Shown here: positions 12,031 through 23,593 of the stretch, piece by piece
How positions within the stretch are numbered: position 1 is the stretch's first letter
How the letters are laid out: every line of letters begins with the position of its first letter
From: Myotis daubentonii
Lineage: Eukaryota > Chordata > Mammalia > Chiroptera > Vespertilionidae
Length of the DNA: 64,000 nt
Direction: 5' to 3'
NCBI RefSeq assembly: GCF_963259705.1
Contig: NC_081848.1
Coordinates: 54,549,895 to 54,613,894 of the forward strand
Made by a program: the position numbers and the translations under genes
The notes under the pieces: model-generated
Database searches by the model: none
What the model was told of the DNA's origin: nothing
The model's input: only the letters and a program-made list of their open reading frames with translations

Positions 12031-15000
12031 TGGCAACTTTTAAATTTGACTTTTTTTTTAGATTCTAAAAGTTTTAGAAAAGGAAGACATTATGAGAGCT
12101 AAAGTAGTTAGAAGAAGACCAGACATGATATAGCTCTAGTATATTATAAAATGGATAGATGGAAAATTTAGAGAAGTAGAGGGGATATAGAAGATTATTC
12201 TCTAGGATGGATAATGGCTGAACATAAAGTGGGTTGAACTAATTCAACTTCAACACAGTGCTGACTCTTTAGATAAGAAAGCTTGTCATGAGATTGTTAC
12301 ATCTTCAAGTTTCTTACTCTGAATACTCACTAGGGAAATATTACAAAAGAACCCCATGAACCAAATTCTAATGATGTGCAGTGGCTCTACTGTGATTAAG
12401 GAATGTCCAAGTTAAATTCATGTCAAAGAAAACAAAATCACAGCAGATGTGAGGGATAAGGAATAGGTATTACTGCTAGAAAAAAAAAATAAGCTAGGAA
12501 AATAACATTAGGTACCAAGAAGGAATACCCCAACCTCTGAAGGTAATACTAACTACACAGCAAGTGAAGGGTGGAGTAGCCACAGAAAATGAGAGATGGT
12601 GACTCTCAGTTTTTATAATAGTTTGAATAATTTGGGCATATCTAAGAAATTTATACACTTGTGTAACTTCACAAGTTACATACAGTTATGGTGAACTGAG
12701 AAGTGAAAGGCTGTAGTTTCAGAATAGTTAAGAAGTGTATGTCTAACTTAGTGGACAATAGAAAATGAAATTATATCTAGAATCACATTCCCATTGGCAG
12801 CTGATTTTTAAATAGGTAATGTGCACCAATAAAGAGAAGAAAGGGCCATAAAAAGAGGGACTCACTGGGAATACAGCAGTGGGCAAACCAGAGAGGGTCT
12901 CTGCTCTCATTGACTTTCTCTGTTTGGTGGAGTGAGACAGACAATTGGAAGACAAATGAACAAGAGCATATCAGGTAGTGAGAAATGCTAAGGTGAAAAC
13001 GAAATAGAATAATATATTAAAGAGCAACTGAAGTCCACTTCAGATTTAGAGGTTAAGTAAGGCTTCTCTGAGGAAGAGATAAGTAAGCTGAGATCTGAAT
13101 GATAAGATGGAGCCAGTATACAGAGATCTAAAGGAAAATCATTCTAGACACAGGGGAAAGCAAGTACAAAGAAACTAAGATATGCTTGAGGTGGGGGTAG
13201 GGAGAAGCTGGTGCAGCTGGAGTGGCCTGAGAAGAGGGTAAAGTAATATAAGATGGGCCCTGAGAGCTAGAGTATGCTGTTTGTTCTAAGCAATGAATTT
13301 TATTCCAAGCATAATAGAGATTGATGATCATTGGCCACATACCAATGCTCCAATGCCAGTAAAATGCCTAAACCCTCTGAATATCAGATAACACCATGAA
13401 GAAATAAAAGGGGCATAATTCTAACTGACTGAAGTTAAATTCTGAAGTAATTGAGCTTACCGGAAGTGAGATCAGACTTTCTGCTATTAGTCAAAATGAG
13501 GGCTTAAGAGTTAAATTAAAATTAATAATGGGGAAATAAAATTAATACATGAGCTTCTGGACACATGAGTTTTGTGACAACAATATTTACAAGCAAACGA
13601 CATTAATTTACTACTGTTTTTCTGTATTTCAAAATGACACTGTCACTGTATGTGATATTATCAGATATTTTCCAAAAGAATAATGTTTAGGACTTTTTAC
13701 ATTAGGTACATCAAGTACTTTTCCCCAGTTTCCCTCTTCTACCTGAAAACAAAGGGAGATAGCTCCAAAACAACATGTTGCTTATGCATCAATTCTTAAA
13801 TTTCCCATCTCTTCCCTGTCTACAAAATGAACAAAAAGTGCAAGATAAAAGAGATTTCTGATGTACCTGGGGGAAGTCCCAGTTAAAGTAATGACTGCAC
13901 TTTGGAGTAGAATGGAATCTAGTGAACAGTTTTTTAGCCATCCTAAAAACTACCTTTGACTATAGGTTGCCTTCATGTAAAAATTATAAGTTAGTAGCTG
14001 TTGCCACTGCCATGTATCTTATTGCAAATAATTCAATACTTTGCCACATTTTCTAGTTATTTTTCATTATACCTTCAATTTTTTTCTAGTCATCTATTTG
14101 TACACATCCAATTCCAATTCATCACGTGAGAGCAAGTAGGGACGTCCACATGCCTCTAACTTCTGCACTTCCAGTGCTAGTGGATGGCCTACATTCTATG
14201 ATTTCATTGTGGGAGTACTTGTCTCAGCGATGGCTCCTTAGTTATACTCAAACCCTCAAGAACGCTATGATAGATCTAAGTGTCACACTTATTCGAGATT
14301 AAGCCAAATCCTCATATGGCTAATAATTATGGTCATGAAGTCCCTCTCAGGCTCAAAACCCATTTACAACAGCCCAGCCTTTACCTTCTTCTGGATTATG
14401 GTACCAACTAACACAACCCTCTGTTTACCAATCTCTCAAACCATATACAGAACTCTCTGAGCCAATTACCTCTGACTTTGTCTAGAAGTACTTCCTTGGA
14501 CAATGACTCTTTCAGACGTCAAAAATAAGTGGCAGCTTTTATCTCTATCTTCATAAAGATTCTAATATCAGGTAAAAAGAGACTGAGAATAGTAAAGGAC
14601 AACTTCAAGCATAATAAAAGAAAATGAATCATGAGATTGGTTCAGATGAATTGCTTAGTCTGAAAACAGCTTGAAAGAGAAAATTAGTCATAGTGGGTGC
14701 TGAAATTTGGATACAAACTTTAAAAGAAAAATCAAAGCAGCATTGAACTTTAGAATTTGGCCTTTAATGCTAAACCAATGTCCTCATTTTCCAAATTAAG
14801 AAACTAGTGCTAAGAAACTCAATTTATTAACTAATTAATTGATTATTAGGTACTACCCAGGAAGTTACCAGAGTCAGGACAAAAATGCACATCAAATCAA
14901 GGTCAGTATCTGAGAGGATCCTCAAATCAAACATTATTTTTTAAAAGGTGAAGATTTACAGCTAACAAGTCAGCTCTTTGGCTAGAAAAAAAGTCTATTT

Positions 15001-15440
15001 CAATATAAATGCTGGATAGAACAGTGGCAATAATCAACAAGATTTGCTAGTTCATTTTGAATATGAAGAGGTATTTAAGAAAAAAAATATTGTGAGCATA
15101 ATATAGAGATCAGGAATTAACTTTGATTCAAAACCATACTGAACTGGAAATGTTAATAAAGGGACTCAAAAGGGGGAAAAGTATGTTTCCTAACAAACCT
15201 AGTAATCACAGACCAGCAAGAGAATGACAATACATCCATGCCCATAGTTGAAAGAAGGGCTGAAGACATCCTAATAAGATATAACAAGAAGAAAAAAGAA
15301 AATTGCAGTGAAGTGTCCATCAAAGGCTCTTGTGAGCTTCTGAAAAGCTCGGTGATAAAAAGAAACTAGTACTAGACATTTTCAGGAAGGTAGTACCAAA
15401 AGGTATAAAGACAGTTAAGTTAAAGCTTTCAGGAATCATA

Positions 15441-15441
<1 letters not shown>

Positions 15442-15490
<49 letters not shown>
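15442..15490. repeat. (CA)n microsatellite
   Basis: About 24 CA dinucleotides, uninterrupted. Confidence 0.97.
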
Positions 15491-15494
<4 letters not shown>

Positions 15495-16050
15495 ATGACA
15501 ACTTCTTTGAGTAATGTTTTCCAACAGAGTGGAAAAAGAATACAAAAATTGTCAACAGAAATTCCATTCCTGGGAATACACCCTAGAGAAAAAAGTCCAT
15601 GCACATGTGTATCAGAAGACAGGTGCAAGAATGTTCATACCATCTTTGAGCAGAAAACTGGAAATCATCCAGATGTCCAGATACAGAAGACAGTAGGATA
15701 TACTTCTGTGTAGCATTCCATGGGATACTACATGGAATACTACACAAAAATTAAAATAAACTATAGCTGTTCAGAGCAAAATTGAACGTAGAATATAATT
15801 ATGAGTATAAAAAAGCAAATCACATAAAGTTACAATGTGATATATTTAAACAAAGTTCTTAAAAAATACATTAAATAATGTGTTATTTAGGCACACATAC
15901 AAAACTGCTTTAAAATAAATAAAAAAAGGAAGATGATAAAACAAATGCTTGGCAACAGTTACATCTAGATGGAAAACGAAGAGATTGGACAGGTGAATAA
16001 AGTAGGTAGATTCAATAGTATCAATAATTTTTATTAAGTTGGATGATGAA
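15495..16050 (+). mobile_element. L1 3'-end relic
   Basis: Diverged L1 ORF2 C-terminal region: aaattccattcctgggaata, caccctagagaaa, aatgttcataccatctttga and ctggaaatcatccagatgtc correspond to the usual order of L1 ORF2 motifs. Frames are broken. Confidence 0.65.
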
Positions 16051-16095
16051 TTCACAGGTCGCTATTTTATTTTTATACCTTACACATGTATCAAA

Positions 16096-16425
16096 TCTAT
16101 ATTAATAAAAGCATAATATGCTAATTAGACCAGATGTCTTCCAGACATCCTTCCGGACGTCCTTTCCAGACAAAGCCATGGTGGCGGGGGCCAAGGCAGA
16201 GGCAGTTAGGGGCGATCAGCCTGGCAGGGGAGAGCAGTTAGGGGCAATCAGGCAGGCAGGAAGAGAGGTCAGGGGCGATCAGGCAGGCAGGCAGGTGAGC
16301 GGTTAGGAGCCAGTGGTCCCAGATTGTGAGAGGGATGTCCCCTGAGGGGTCCTGGATTGGAGAGAGTGCAGGCCAGGCTGGGGGACCATCCCCTTCTGCA
16401 TGAATTTCATGCACCTAGCTTCTAG
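16096..16425 (+). mobile_element. Non-autonomous Helitron (HeliBat-type), 330 bp
   Basis: Starts TCTATATTAATAAAAGCATA after an A and ends in CTAG before a T, the Helitron target signature. Before the end lies a diverged hairpin, gcatgaatttcatgc. The interior carries short GC-rich direct repeats around ggggcgatcaggcaggcagg. No Rep/helicase coding sequence. Confidence 0.85.
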
Positions 16426-16488
16426 TATTACATAATAAACACATATTTAAGTTTACCACTTCCTTTTCTTTTCATTTTTCCTTATACA

Positions 16489-17130
16489 TCCTCTCTAATA
16501 AAAGAGAAACATGGTAATTAGCGTACGACCGCTACCCTTCCCATTGGCTAATCAGGGTGATATGCAAATTAACTGCCAGCCAAGATGGCGGCCGGCAGGC
16601 AGGCAGCTGGAAGCTAACATGAGGCTTGCTTGCTTCAGTGACAGAGGACTCCAACGTTCCCCGCCTGCCGCTGCCGGCCTCTGAGCTGCAACTCTAAGCA
16701 ACTATGTTACAAATATAGAAGCTAAACAAAACCCCAGAAACCTGCTTTAGTCGCCGGGCTTCAGCCAGCAAGATCGCAACATTGTTTCAAATACAGAAGG
16801 TAAACAAAGGCCAGAAACCAGCGTTCAGCAGCGGAGGCCTAAGAGCTGGAGCCTCAGAGCTAAAGCTGGCCCAGAATAAAAAAGAAAAAGAAAAAAAGAA
16901 GCGGTTGGGAGCTTCAGTCACCCGCCAGCCTGAAAACAGCCCTCAGCCCCTCACCCAGACTGGCCAGGCACCCCAGTGGGGACCCCCACCCTGAAGGGTG
17001 TGTGACCAGCTGCAAACAGCCATCATCCCCTCATCCAGGCTGGCCAGGCACCCCAGTGGGGACCCCCTCCCTGATCCAGGACACCCTTCAGGGCAAACTA
17101 GCCGGCCCCACCCGTGCACCAGGCCTCTAT
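16489..17130 (+). mobile_element. Helitron copy abutting a second Helitron
   Basis: 5' end TCCTCTCTAATAAAAGAGAA, followed by the Helitron-family sequence attggctaatcagggtgata and tgcaaattaactgcca. The interior has two internal duplications: aaatatagaagctaaacaaa resembles aaatacagaaggtaaacaaa about 76 bp later, and ccccagtggggaccccc occurs near 16972 and 17051. The 3' end, gtgcaccaggcctCTAT, looks like a decayed CTAG end that runs directly into the next 5' end. Confidence 0.7.
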
Positions 17131-18019
17131 TCTATATAGTAAAAGGGTAATATGCCTCCCAGCACCAGGATCAGCGGAGCCACGAGGCCTCCCAGCACCG
17201 GGATCAGCGTGACAGGGGGCAGCACCCAAACCCCCTGATCGCCCTGCGGCTCTGTGTGTGACAGGGGGCGAGGCCACAACCTTCCTATCGGCCCTGCTCT
17301 GTTCATGACAGGGGAAGGCGCCCCAACCCTGATCAGCCCTGCTCTGTGCTGCTCCCCAACCCCCCCCCACGGGCCCTGCTCTGTGTGTGACGGGGTAGAG
17401 CCATAACCTCCCCATCGGCCCTGCTCTGAGTGTGACTGGCTGCGGCGCCCCAACCCCCTGATCCGCCCTGCTCTGTGTGTGACAGGGGCGGTGCCCCAAC
17501 TCCCCTATCGGCCCTACTCTGTTAGTGACGGTGGGAGCTCCCCAACCCTCTGATCGGCCCTGCTTTGTGCGTGACAGGGTACGGAGCCCCAACCCCCCTG
17601 ATGGGCCCTGCTCTGTGAGTGACAGGGGGCAACGCCCCAACCCCGATTGGCCTTGCTCTGTGTATGACAGGGGGTGGCGCTGCCTCCCCATTGACCCTGC
17701 CTTGAGTGTGACAGGGGGCAGTGCCCCAACCCCCCAATCAGCCTTACCCTGAGCATGACTGAGGGTGGCATCACAACCTCCCGATCCGCCCTGCTCTGTG
17801 CATGACAGGGGGCAGCACCCCAACTCCCCAGTTGGCCCTTTTCTGAGCCCGACCAGGGGCTGCATCTAGGGATTGGGCCTGCCCTCTGCCACCGGGAGCA
17901 ATCCTAAGCCAGCAGGTCGTTATCTCCCGAGGGGTCCCAGACTGCGAGAGGGCACAGGCCGGGCTGAGGGACCCCCCCTTCCCCCCGAGTGCACAAATTT
18001 TTGTGCACTGGGCCTCTAG
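17131..18019 (+). mobile_element. Helitron with an internal GC-rich minisatellite
   Basis: 5' end TCTATATAGTAAAAGGGTAA; 3' end has a perfect hairpin, gtgcacaaatttttgtgcac, then tgggcctCTAG before T. The middle is a minisatellite, listed separately. Open frames across it are compositional, not genes. Confidence 0.85.
17200..17860. repeat. Minisatellite, 46-47 bp period, about 13-14 units
   Basis: Each unit carries a core like ggccctgctctgtgtgtgac, then agggggc and ccccaacccc. Core starts fall near 17291, 17336, 17373, 17418, 17465, 17511, 17557, 17605, 17650, 17693, 17741, 17788 and 17835. The units differ by substitutions and small indels. The period is not a multiple of three. Confidence 0.92.
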
Positions 18020-18442
18020 TATTGTATAAGAGAAAATATATAGATCTAAAAACTGCCCCCTATTACTTTTGAGAATACCAGCATAAATCCTGAAGAAGTG
18101 AATCTAATGAATTTTACATGGGAAAAAGTGCAAAATGTTAATTATCCACTTAAACTCCACAGGTTCAAAAATCATATAAGAATATGACATTTCATCAACC
18201 ACCTGAAAACTTCATCCTCTTTCTAAATAACAAAATGCTATGAGAGCACCTTCGTGCTTCCCAGGTCAGTAAGAGGAAAAATCAGAAGCAATTGCCCGCA
18301 TCTGTTAACATTCCTAGAGAAAGAGCTTTAAGAACAAAATGTTTTAAACTGAGAAGATAAAAACAGGCCAAGAAATTTGGAGTATCTTTTCAAGGCAGAC
18401 ACACACAAAATGAAGTCAGGAAAATGACTCAACCTACTAGAA

Positions 18443-18744
18443 CAGCAGTTCTCAACCTATGGGTTGCGACCCCTTTGGGGGTCAAACCACCCTTTCACAG
18501 GGGTCGTCTAAGACCATCGGAAAACACATATATAATTACATATTGTTTTTGTGATTAATCGCTATGCTTTAATTATGTTCTATTTGTAACAATGAAAATA
18601 CATCCTGCATATCAGATATTTACATTACGATTAGCAAAATTACAGTTATGAAGTGGCAACGAAAATAATTTTATGGTTGGGGGTCACCACAACATGAGGA
18701 ACTGTATTAAAGGGTCGCAGCATTAGGAAAGTTGAGAACCACTG
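18443..18744 (+). mobile_element. SPIN-type non-autonomous hAT element
   Basis: 302-bp element with termini CAGCAGTTCTCAACCTATGG and ggaaagttgagaaccACTG and the characteristic interior (ggttgcgaccc, tttcacaggggtcg, agaccatcggaaaacacata, aagggtcgcagcattagg). It matches the SPIN (SPace INvader) family as I remember it, a hAT family known for horizontal transfer among tetrapods. An 8-bp flank duplication, tactagaa/cactagaa, has one mismatch. Confidence 0.9.
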
Positions 18745-18854
18745 CACTAGAACATTGCCAACACTGTAAATGGGAGTTGCAAAAACAACAGTAAATTGAA
18801 ATAACCAAGATTTGTTCATAATGTCTAGGGCTCACAGAATTCAGGATGAGTCTA

Positions 18855-19582
18855 TCAACACTAATAAAAGAGAAAAATGGTAATTGGCGTACGAGCTACC
18901 CTTTTCATTGGCTAATCAGGGCTATATGCAAATTAACTGCCAACTAAGATTGGCAGTTAACTGCCAACAAGATGGCAGTTAATTTGCATATGTAGGCACA
19001 ATGCAGGGAGGCGAAAGGGAAAGCAGGAAGAAGCCCCCTGCCACTGACAGTGATTGGAAACCCAGGAGGGAGCTAAGAGCTGGGGGGGCAGGGCAAAGGC
19101 GGCCTTTGCCCTGCCCCCCAGCCATGATCAGAGAATCAGGTGTCTTTTCCGCCCTGGCCAGTGATAGCAGGAAGTAGGGGTGGAGCCAGCGATGGGAGCT
19201 GGGCACAGTCGAAGCTGGCAGTCCCGGGAGCTAAGGGTCCCTTGCCTGGGCCTAAAGCGAAGCCCACGATCGTGGGGCCCCTGCAGCTGTGGGTCCCCGC
19301 TGCCCGGGCCGGATGCCTCAGCCAGAGGCATCCTGCAGGGGCGGGGTGGAGCCCACGCGATCGCGGCGCCCCCCGCTGCCACTGCAGGTCCCCGCTGCCC
19401 GGGCCGGACACCTCAGCTAGAGGCGTCAGGCCTGGGCAAGGGGCCGATCCTGTGATTGGAGGGTGATGGGGGTCAATGCCTGAGGGCTCCCAGTATGTGA
19501 GAGGGGGCAGGCTGGGCTGAGGGACACTCCCCCACACACACACACACACCCAGTGCACGAATTTCGTGCACCGGGCCCCTAG
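18855..19582 (+). mobile_element. Helitron, 728 bp, paralogue of the copy at 34926
   Basis: Starts TCAACACTAATAAAAGAG after A, ends CCCCTAG before T, with an intact 3' hairpin gtgcacgaatttcgtgcac. It contains the 18-bp palindrome ttggcagttaactgccaa. The interior is GC-rich and includes a duplicated segment around ccccgctgcccgggccgga that the 34926 copy has only once. No transposase. Confidence 0.92.
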
Positions 19583-19957
19583 TCTTTTATAAAGTCTTAT
19601 GAGAGGATGACCAGTTTCAAAAAAAATCAGAAAGCAAATATACTTAATACAAAACCTACCAAACATAATATTTTTCATAATTCAAAAACCAGTTCTAGCT
19701 CCTCATTTTAATCCCTAATAGTACATACTTTCAAAAATATGTTTATTTAAATTATCTGGTACTAAATAACTATTTGCTATGAATATGATACAAATTCTTT
19801 AAAACAGGACCAAGGACACAAATATCATAGGGAAGAAAGATGTATTTCAAAAAGAAGAAAAAATGAATTGACATGAGGTTATAATGAATACTTAATGTAT
19901 TTCTTAAGCAAAATTCCAAAACTTTTCCAATTTCTCCCATGAATGAGAAATATAAAG

Positions 19958-20052
19958 AAAGGGGGTTAATGGGGAGGGGGGGAATGAGGACACATTTGTA
20001 ATACCTTAACTAATAAAATAAAATAAAATAAAATAAAATAAAATAAAATAAA
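19958..20052 (+). mobile_element. Short bat-type L1 3' tail with (AAAAT)n
   Basis: A 5'-truncated tail reading gggttaatggggaggg, acacatttgtaatacctta, then an AAAAT pentanucleotide array at 20011-20052. Confidence 0.7.
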
Positions 20053-20133
20053 GCTTTGGATCTGAGATACCCTAAACACTTCACCAATACAATTTTTAAA
20101 TTTTTAATTTTTGAATTAAAGATGTGGCAAAAA

Positions 20134-20358
20134 CAGCTATGGGCAAACTATGGTCCGCGGGCCGGATCCGGCCCATTCAGCTGTTCTATCCGGCCCGCGG
20201 AGCCAAAAGTGCGGAGGGTTCTCTTGCTCTCCCCTCCGCTCCTTCACCAGCAGCAGTGTTAGCATGGCAATGTCGGGAAACAGGGCTGCAGCTCCTTCTT
20301 CTGAGTCCAGTTTAAGAACCCATTGTGGCCCTCGAGTCAAAAAGTTTGCCCACCCCTG
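20134..20358. mobile_element. Non-autonomous hAT element, 225 bp
   Basis: Terminal inverted repeats CAGCTATGGGCAAACT and AGTTTGCCCACCCCTG, with subterminal ggtccgcgggccggatccgg. A perfect 8-bp target duplication, ggcaaaaa, lies at 20126-20133 and 20359-20366. The interior is GC-rich and non-coding. Confidence 0.9.
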
Positions 20359-20830
20359 GGCAAAAACCTAATATCCATAAATTTTGCTTTAAAGGATCCT
20401 TTTGATGCTTTATCATGGTATGAAAGTTAAATTTTTTTAGCCTGGGCTTTTATTATATTTTTTCTAACAGAACACATTACTCTTAAAAATTGCTCTAAAA
20501 ACCTCATCCAAGCCTTTACCAACCTCTCTCACTGACAACAGCAGGGAAGTTTGGCTTCCAGTGGGGAAATTTTAGTATCAGCTTTTCCCAGAAGCTTGAA
20601 AGGAGAGCTCAACTGAATTGCTCTTCCAGAAAACAAGAACATCATTGCTGCCAAATGCTAAAATCCCCTAGCGCCATGGGACATTTCCTATGATTCTGTA
20701 TGTGGTGCAGGATGAGTTTTCTGTAATATTTCTCTTAAATTTTTCTCCAAATAATAACAGTAATAGCAGTTAGAATAGCAATAGGGTAATAACCACAATT
20801 ATATAAGCTATGTGTTTTATATATATATAA

Positions 20831-21099
20831 CTAGAAGCCTGTTGCACGAAGATTCGTGCAATAGGCCTTCCTTCCCCTGGCTTCTGGCACCGGTTTTCCT
20901 TCGGCACCCGGGACCCAGGCCTTTGGTCCGGCTGCAGCAGAGAAGCCAAGCCTCTCCAGTCTTCAGTCTTCAGTCTTCGCTCTGGGCCTACATATGCAAA
21001 TTAACTGCCATCTTTGGTTAATTTGCATAGTCGCTCTGATTGGCTGGTGGGCATAGCAGAGTGACACCAATTTGCATGTTTCTTTTTTATTAGTGTAGA
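20831..21099 (-). mobile_element. Short Helitron, 269 bp
   Basis: Minus orientation: on the plus strand it starts CTAGAAGCC, followed by the hairpin ttgcacgaagattcgtgcaa, and ends attagtgtaGA before T. It contains aaattaactgccatctttgg and ttaatttgcatag, shared with the other family members. Internal sequence is largely deleted compared with the 630-728 bp copies. Confidence 0.85.
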
Positions 21100-21119
21100 T
21101 ATTTCAAATCTTTACAAAA

Positions 21120-21210
21120 CCCTACAAGGTATCATTTATCCAGTATTACAGATGAGGGAACTGAAGCACAAAATATAATTTGTTCAAGGTCCCACAGCTA
21201 GGAAACAATG
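21120..21210 (-). repeat. MIR SINE relic
   Basis: Antisense MIR core: acagatgagggaactgaagc and aaggtcccacagctag. Confidence 0.7.
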
Positions 21211-21214
21211 TTGG

Positions 21215-21435
21215 TTATATTTTTGAGCACTTACTATGTTCTGTAAATCTTCTAAATGTTTTAGGTGCATTAACTAAATCTTGATCCTCATGATAGCACT
21301 ATAATTATGTATATTTTTTGATTGAGGAAACTAAGGCACAGAGAGGTGTCCTATGTCACCCACCTGGCAAATGCTGGAATGAGTTTCAAACAGGCAGTCT
21401 AGTTCCAGAGCCCACACTCTTAATCAGTAGGCTTT
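21215..21435 (-). repeat. MIR SINE relic
   Basis: Nearly full-length antisense MIR: gagcacttactatgttctg, gaggaaactaaggcacagag, and agagcccacactcttaatca at the far end. Confidence 0.8.
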
Positions 21436-22780
21436 ATTATCTCGCTAAATATTAGAACATATATTCAAACCCAGATCTAGCTCATTCAAATACACATAAC
21501 TTTCAAAAATGAGTTTTTCCATTTTTTAAACTGTATCACATTTCCCATTTAGTATAGCAAAGCTATCAGATGAGCAATACACACCAACATATAGGCTAAC
21601 TAAATATAATTCAGAGAAAATATATGTAGAAATCCAAATTATTATTTAGAGATATGAATAATGGTAATAATCCATCAGCTATACACATAAACATGTGTTC
21701 ATTCTTGTGCTGGGTAACAGCTGCATAATCCATTGGAAAGCCTATCCCACCAGGAATCCAAAGCTCAAATGCTCATGCCCTTTCACTACATATAGTCAAA
21801 TGAATCCACATACTTTCATTAGCATGATAGTTCAAAGAAGACAATTCCACTGGACGAATACTCTAATTTCTGACCAACAGATATGAAGCTGTACCTAAAT
21901 CCTGCATGCTTTCCATTAAATTTATGGCCTCTATCAAAGAGTGCTCACTTAGTGTACTGCTTCTATACAACCACAAGCTTTATCACTCCCTCCTGGTCAC
22001 AATAATTATTACCTAAGAAATAAGTCTTTTAAAAGGGGTCAGAAAGTCAGAAGGAAGTATTTATTTTGTCAAGAGTTGAGATTTACATCACTATCCCTTT
22101 CTTTACAATCTCACAGGATGCCAAAACCTGGCCCAAACTAGTTCATTCAGCCTAGGATCATATACTTAGTAGTATGATACATAAGACATGATAGTAGCTG
22201 AAGCACTATTATTAAAGAGAGATTAAAACAGCTGTACATTATGCTGAAGCACTCACTATTCCCTTTACAAACAGACGGTCCTGGATTACAAGCAGCACTT
22301 GACCATTTAAATCACGACAACAACCAGATTTAACCAGCTGGGCCATATTCTCCTAGGCAATGCCTGTTGACCTCCTCAGTCACAGCTGCTCAAATGAAAT
22401 TCTCATTAGACAACTTATTTTCAGAAGCCAAAGGACTCTCTGATTAAATATAAGTATTTAGATATAGAAGTCCTTTTTAAAGTATTCATTTTCTGACAAC
22501 TGTCGCTTATGTTAGAGCCCAGCTACATTGGCAACAAGATGGGTGATACAAGGATAACTAAAATTCATCATTTAATCACAGTTGAAGGATTTTTATCTTG
22601 GAAGCATCTTAACCTAAATCTATTAATAAAAGTCTTTCTGCACACTTTACCCACCAATATAAACAATGTTTTAAAAGGCAGATTCTGATAATTTATTCAT
22701 CCTATATATCTATCCATGCATCTGTGCATTTATCTAATTATCTATCCACCTACCTACTTCTCTGTGACAGAAAAACACAC

Positions 22781-22978
22781 CAAGGTTAAATTGACAGAAA
22801 AACAAAAATGTTGCTGATTTTCCCACCGATCTCACTTTCAGAGGAGGCACTCCAGACAGAACACCTTTGTTCATCAGTTTTTCAGCAATCCAGTGCAAAC
22901 ACTGCTCTGGAGAGGGCATTTCTTGAAGGTATGGCAGATTAAACACTGGAGAATTATTTGGTTGATCAAAGAATCTGC
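22781..22978 (-). other. Candidate unassigned cassette exon in the SOX6 intron
   Basis: An open frame with a splice-like acceptor (ttattctcttacag at 22979-22992) lies downstream of the second SOX6 coding exon. That exon leaves in phase 1. Joining its last G to this segment gives Gly and then RFFDQPNNSPVFNLPYLQEM, with no stop. Two donors are possible. AAA|GTGAGA after 22836 gives 143 bp and would shift the downstream SOX6 frame. G|GTGTGT after 22781 gives 198 bp, leaves in phase 1 and would keep the frame, adding 66 residues. I do not recognise the peptide; it is not a SOX motif or an L1 or Helitron sequence I know. A degenerate CTAT repeat begins just beyond the exon. It could be a real alternative exon, a poison exon, or chance. 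Confidence 0.35.
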
Positions 22979-23593
22979 CTGTAAGAGAATAACTTTCCTA
23001 TTACTAGGTGCAGAGTTTTTATCATGTAGATATTCTTTCAAAATAGACCATAATAAATAAACCTTTTATAAAACAGTTCCTGTATTTGAGGGGAAGTGAG
23101 GGGAAGGAAGGGATATTTAGTCTGATAGAGTCAAAACATTCTCCAGTCCAAGAATTACTTGGAAAGGTTATTTATTATGCCAGTCACACAGGCTTGTCAC
23201 TCATGAGGTATGGCCTTCAAACCAGGAAGTAGATGGGAAGTAAAGGTGGGTTATGTAATTCAAAGCTTTTACATATTCCATGGGATAAGAGATGTCTCAA
23301 AGGAGGAGATGGACCTGGGGTTTTAAAGGGTCAAATCCAGGCAAATATGGTGGAGCTATTATATCTCCTCAGACCTAAAATATAATTATTATAGAATCCA
23401 AAATCTATTAGAAACTTTTTAATGACCTTTTCTATAATTATTTCTGCTCTCCCATTATACTGTTCTGTTCTATTGCTTTAAGCAGTATAATAATCAAAAC
23501 TAGGAATCAAACTCAAAATTAAAAATAGAAATCCTCATTGCTCTTATCTCTAAAACATGTCCCTCTACTTCTTTTTTTTTTTTTAATTATTAA

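Noticed and set aside
15320..15628. ORFs with Cys-Val runs, also at 27376-27561 and 40810-41094
   Set aside because: Produced by (CA)n microsatellites.
17098..17865. 255-residue minus-strand open frame
   Set aside because: It runs over a 46-47 bp minisatellite in a Helitron; the repeated residues follow the DNA repeat in shifting frames. No domain is visible.
19136..19678. 180-residue open frame, and a similar 156-residue one at 35074-35544
   Set aside because: Both are GC-rich Helitron interior plus the 3' hairpin; they are similar because the elements are paralogues, not because a protein is conserved.
1..22700. Canonical third SOX6 coding exon
   Set aside because: Looked for on the minus strand by its expected peptide; no match, so I place it outside the window.
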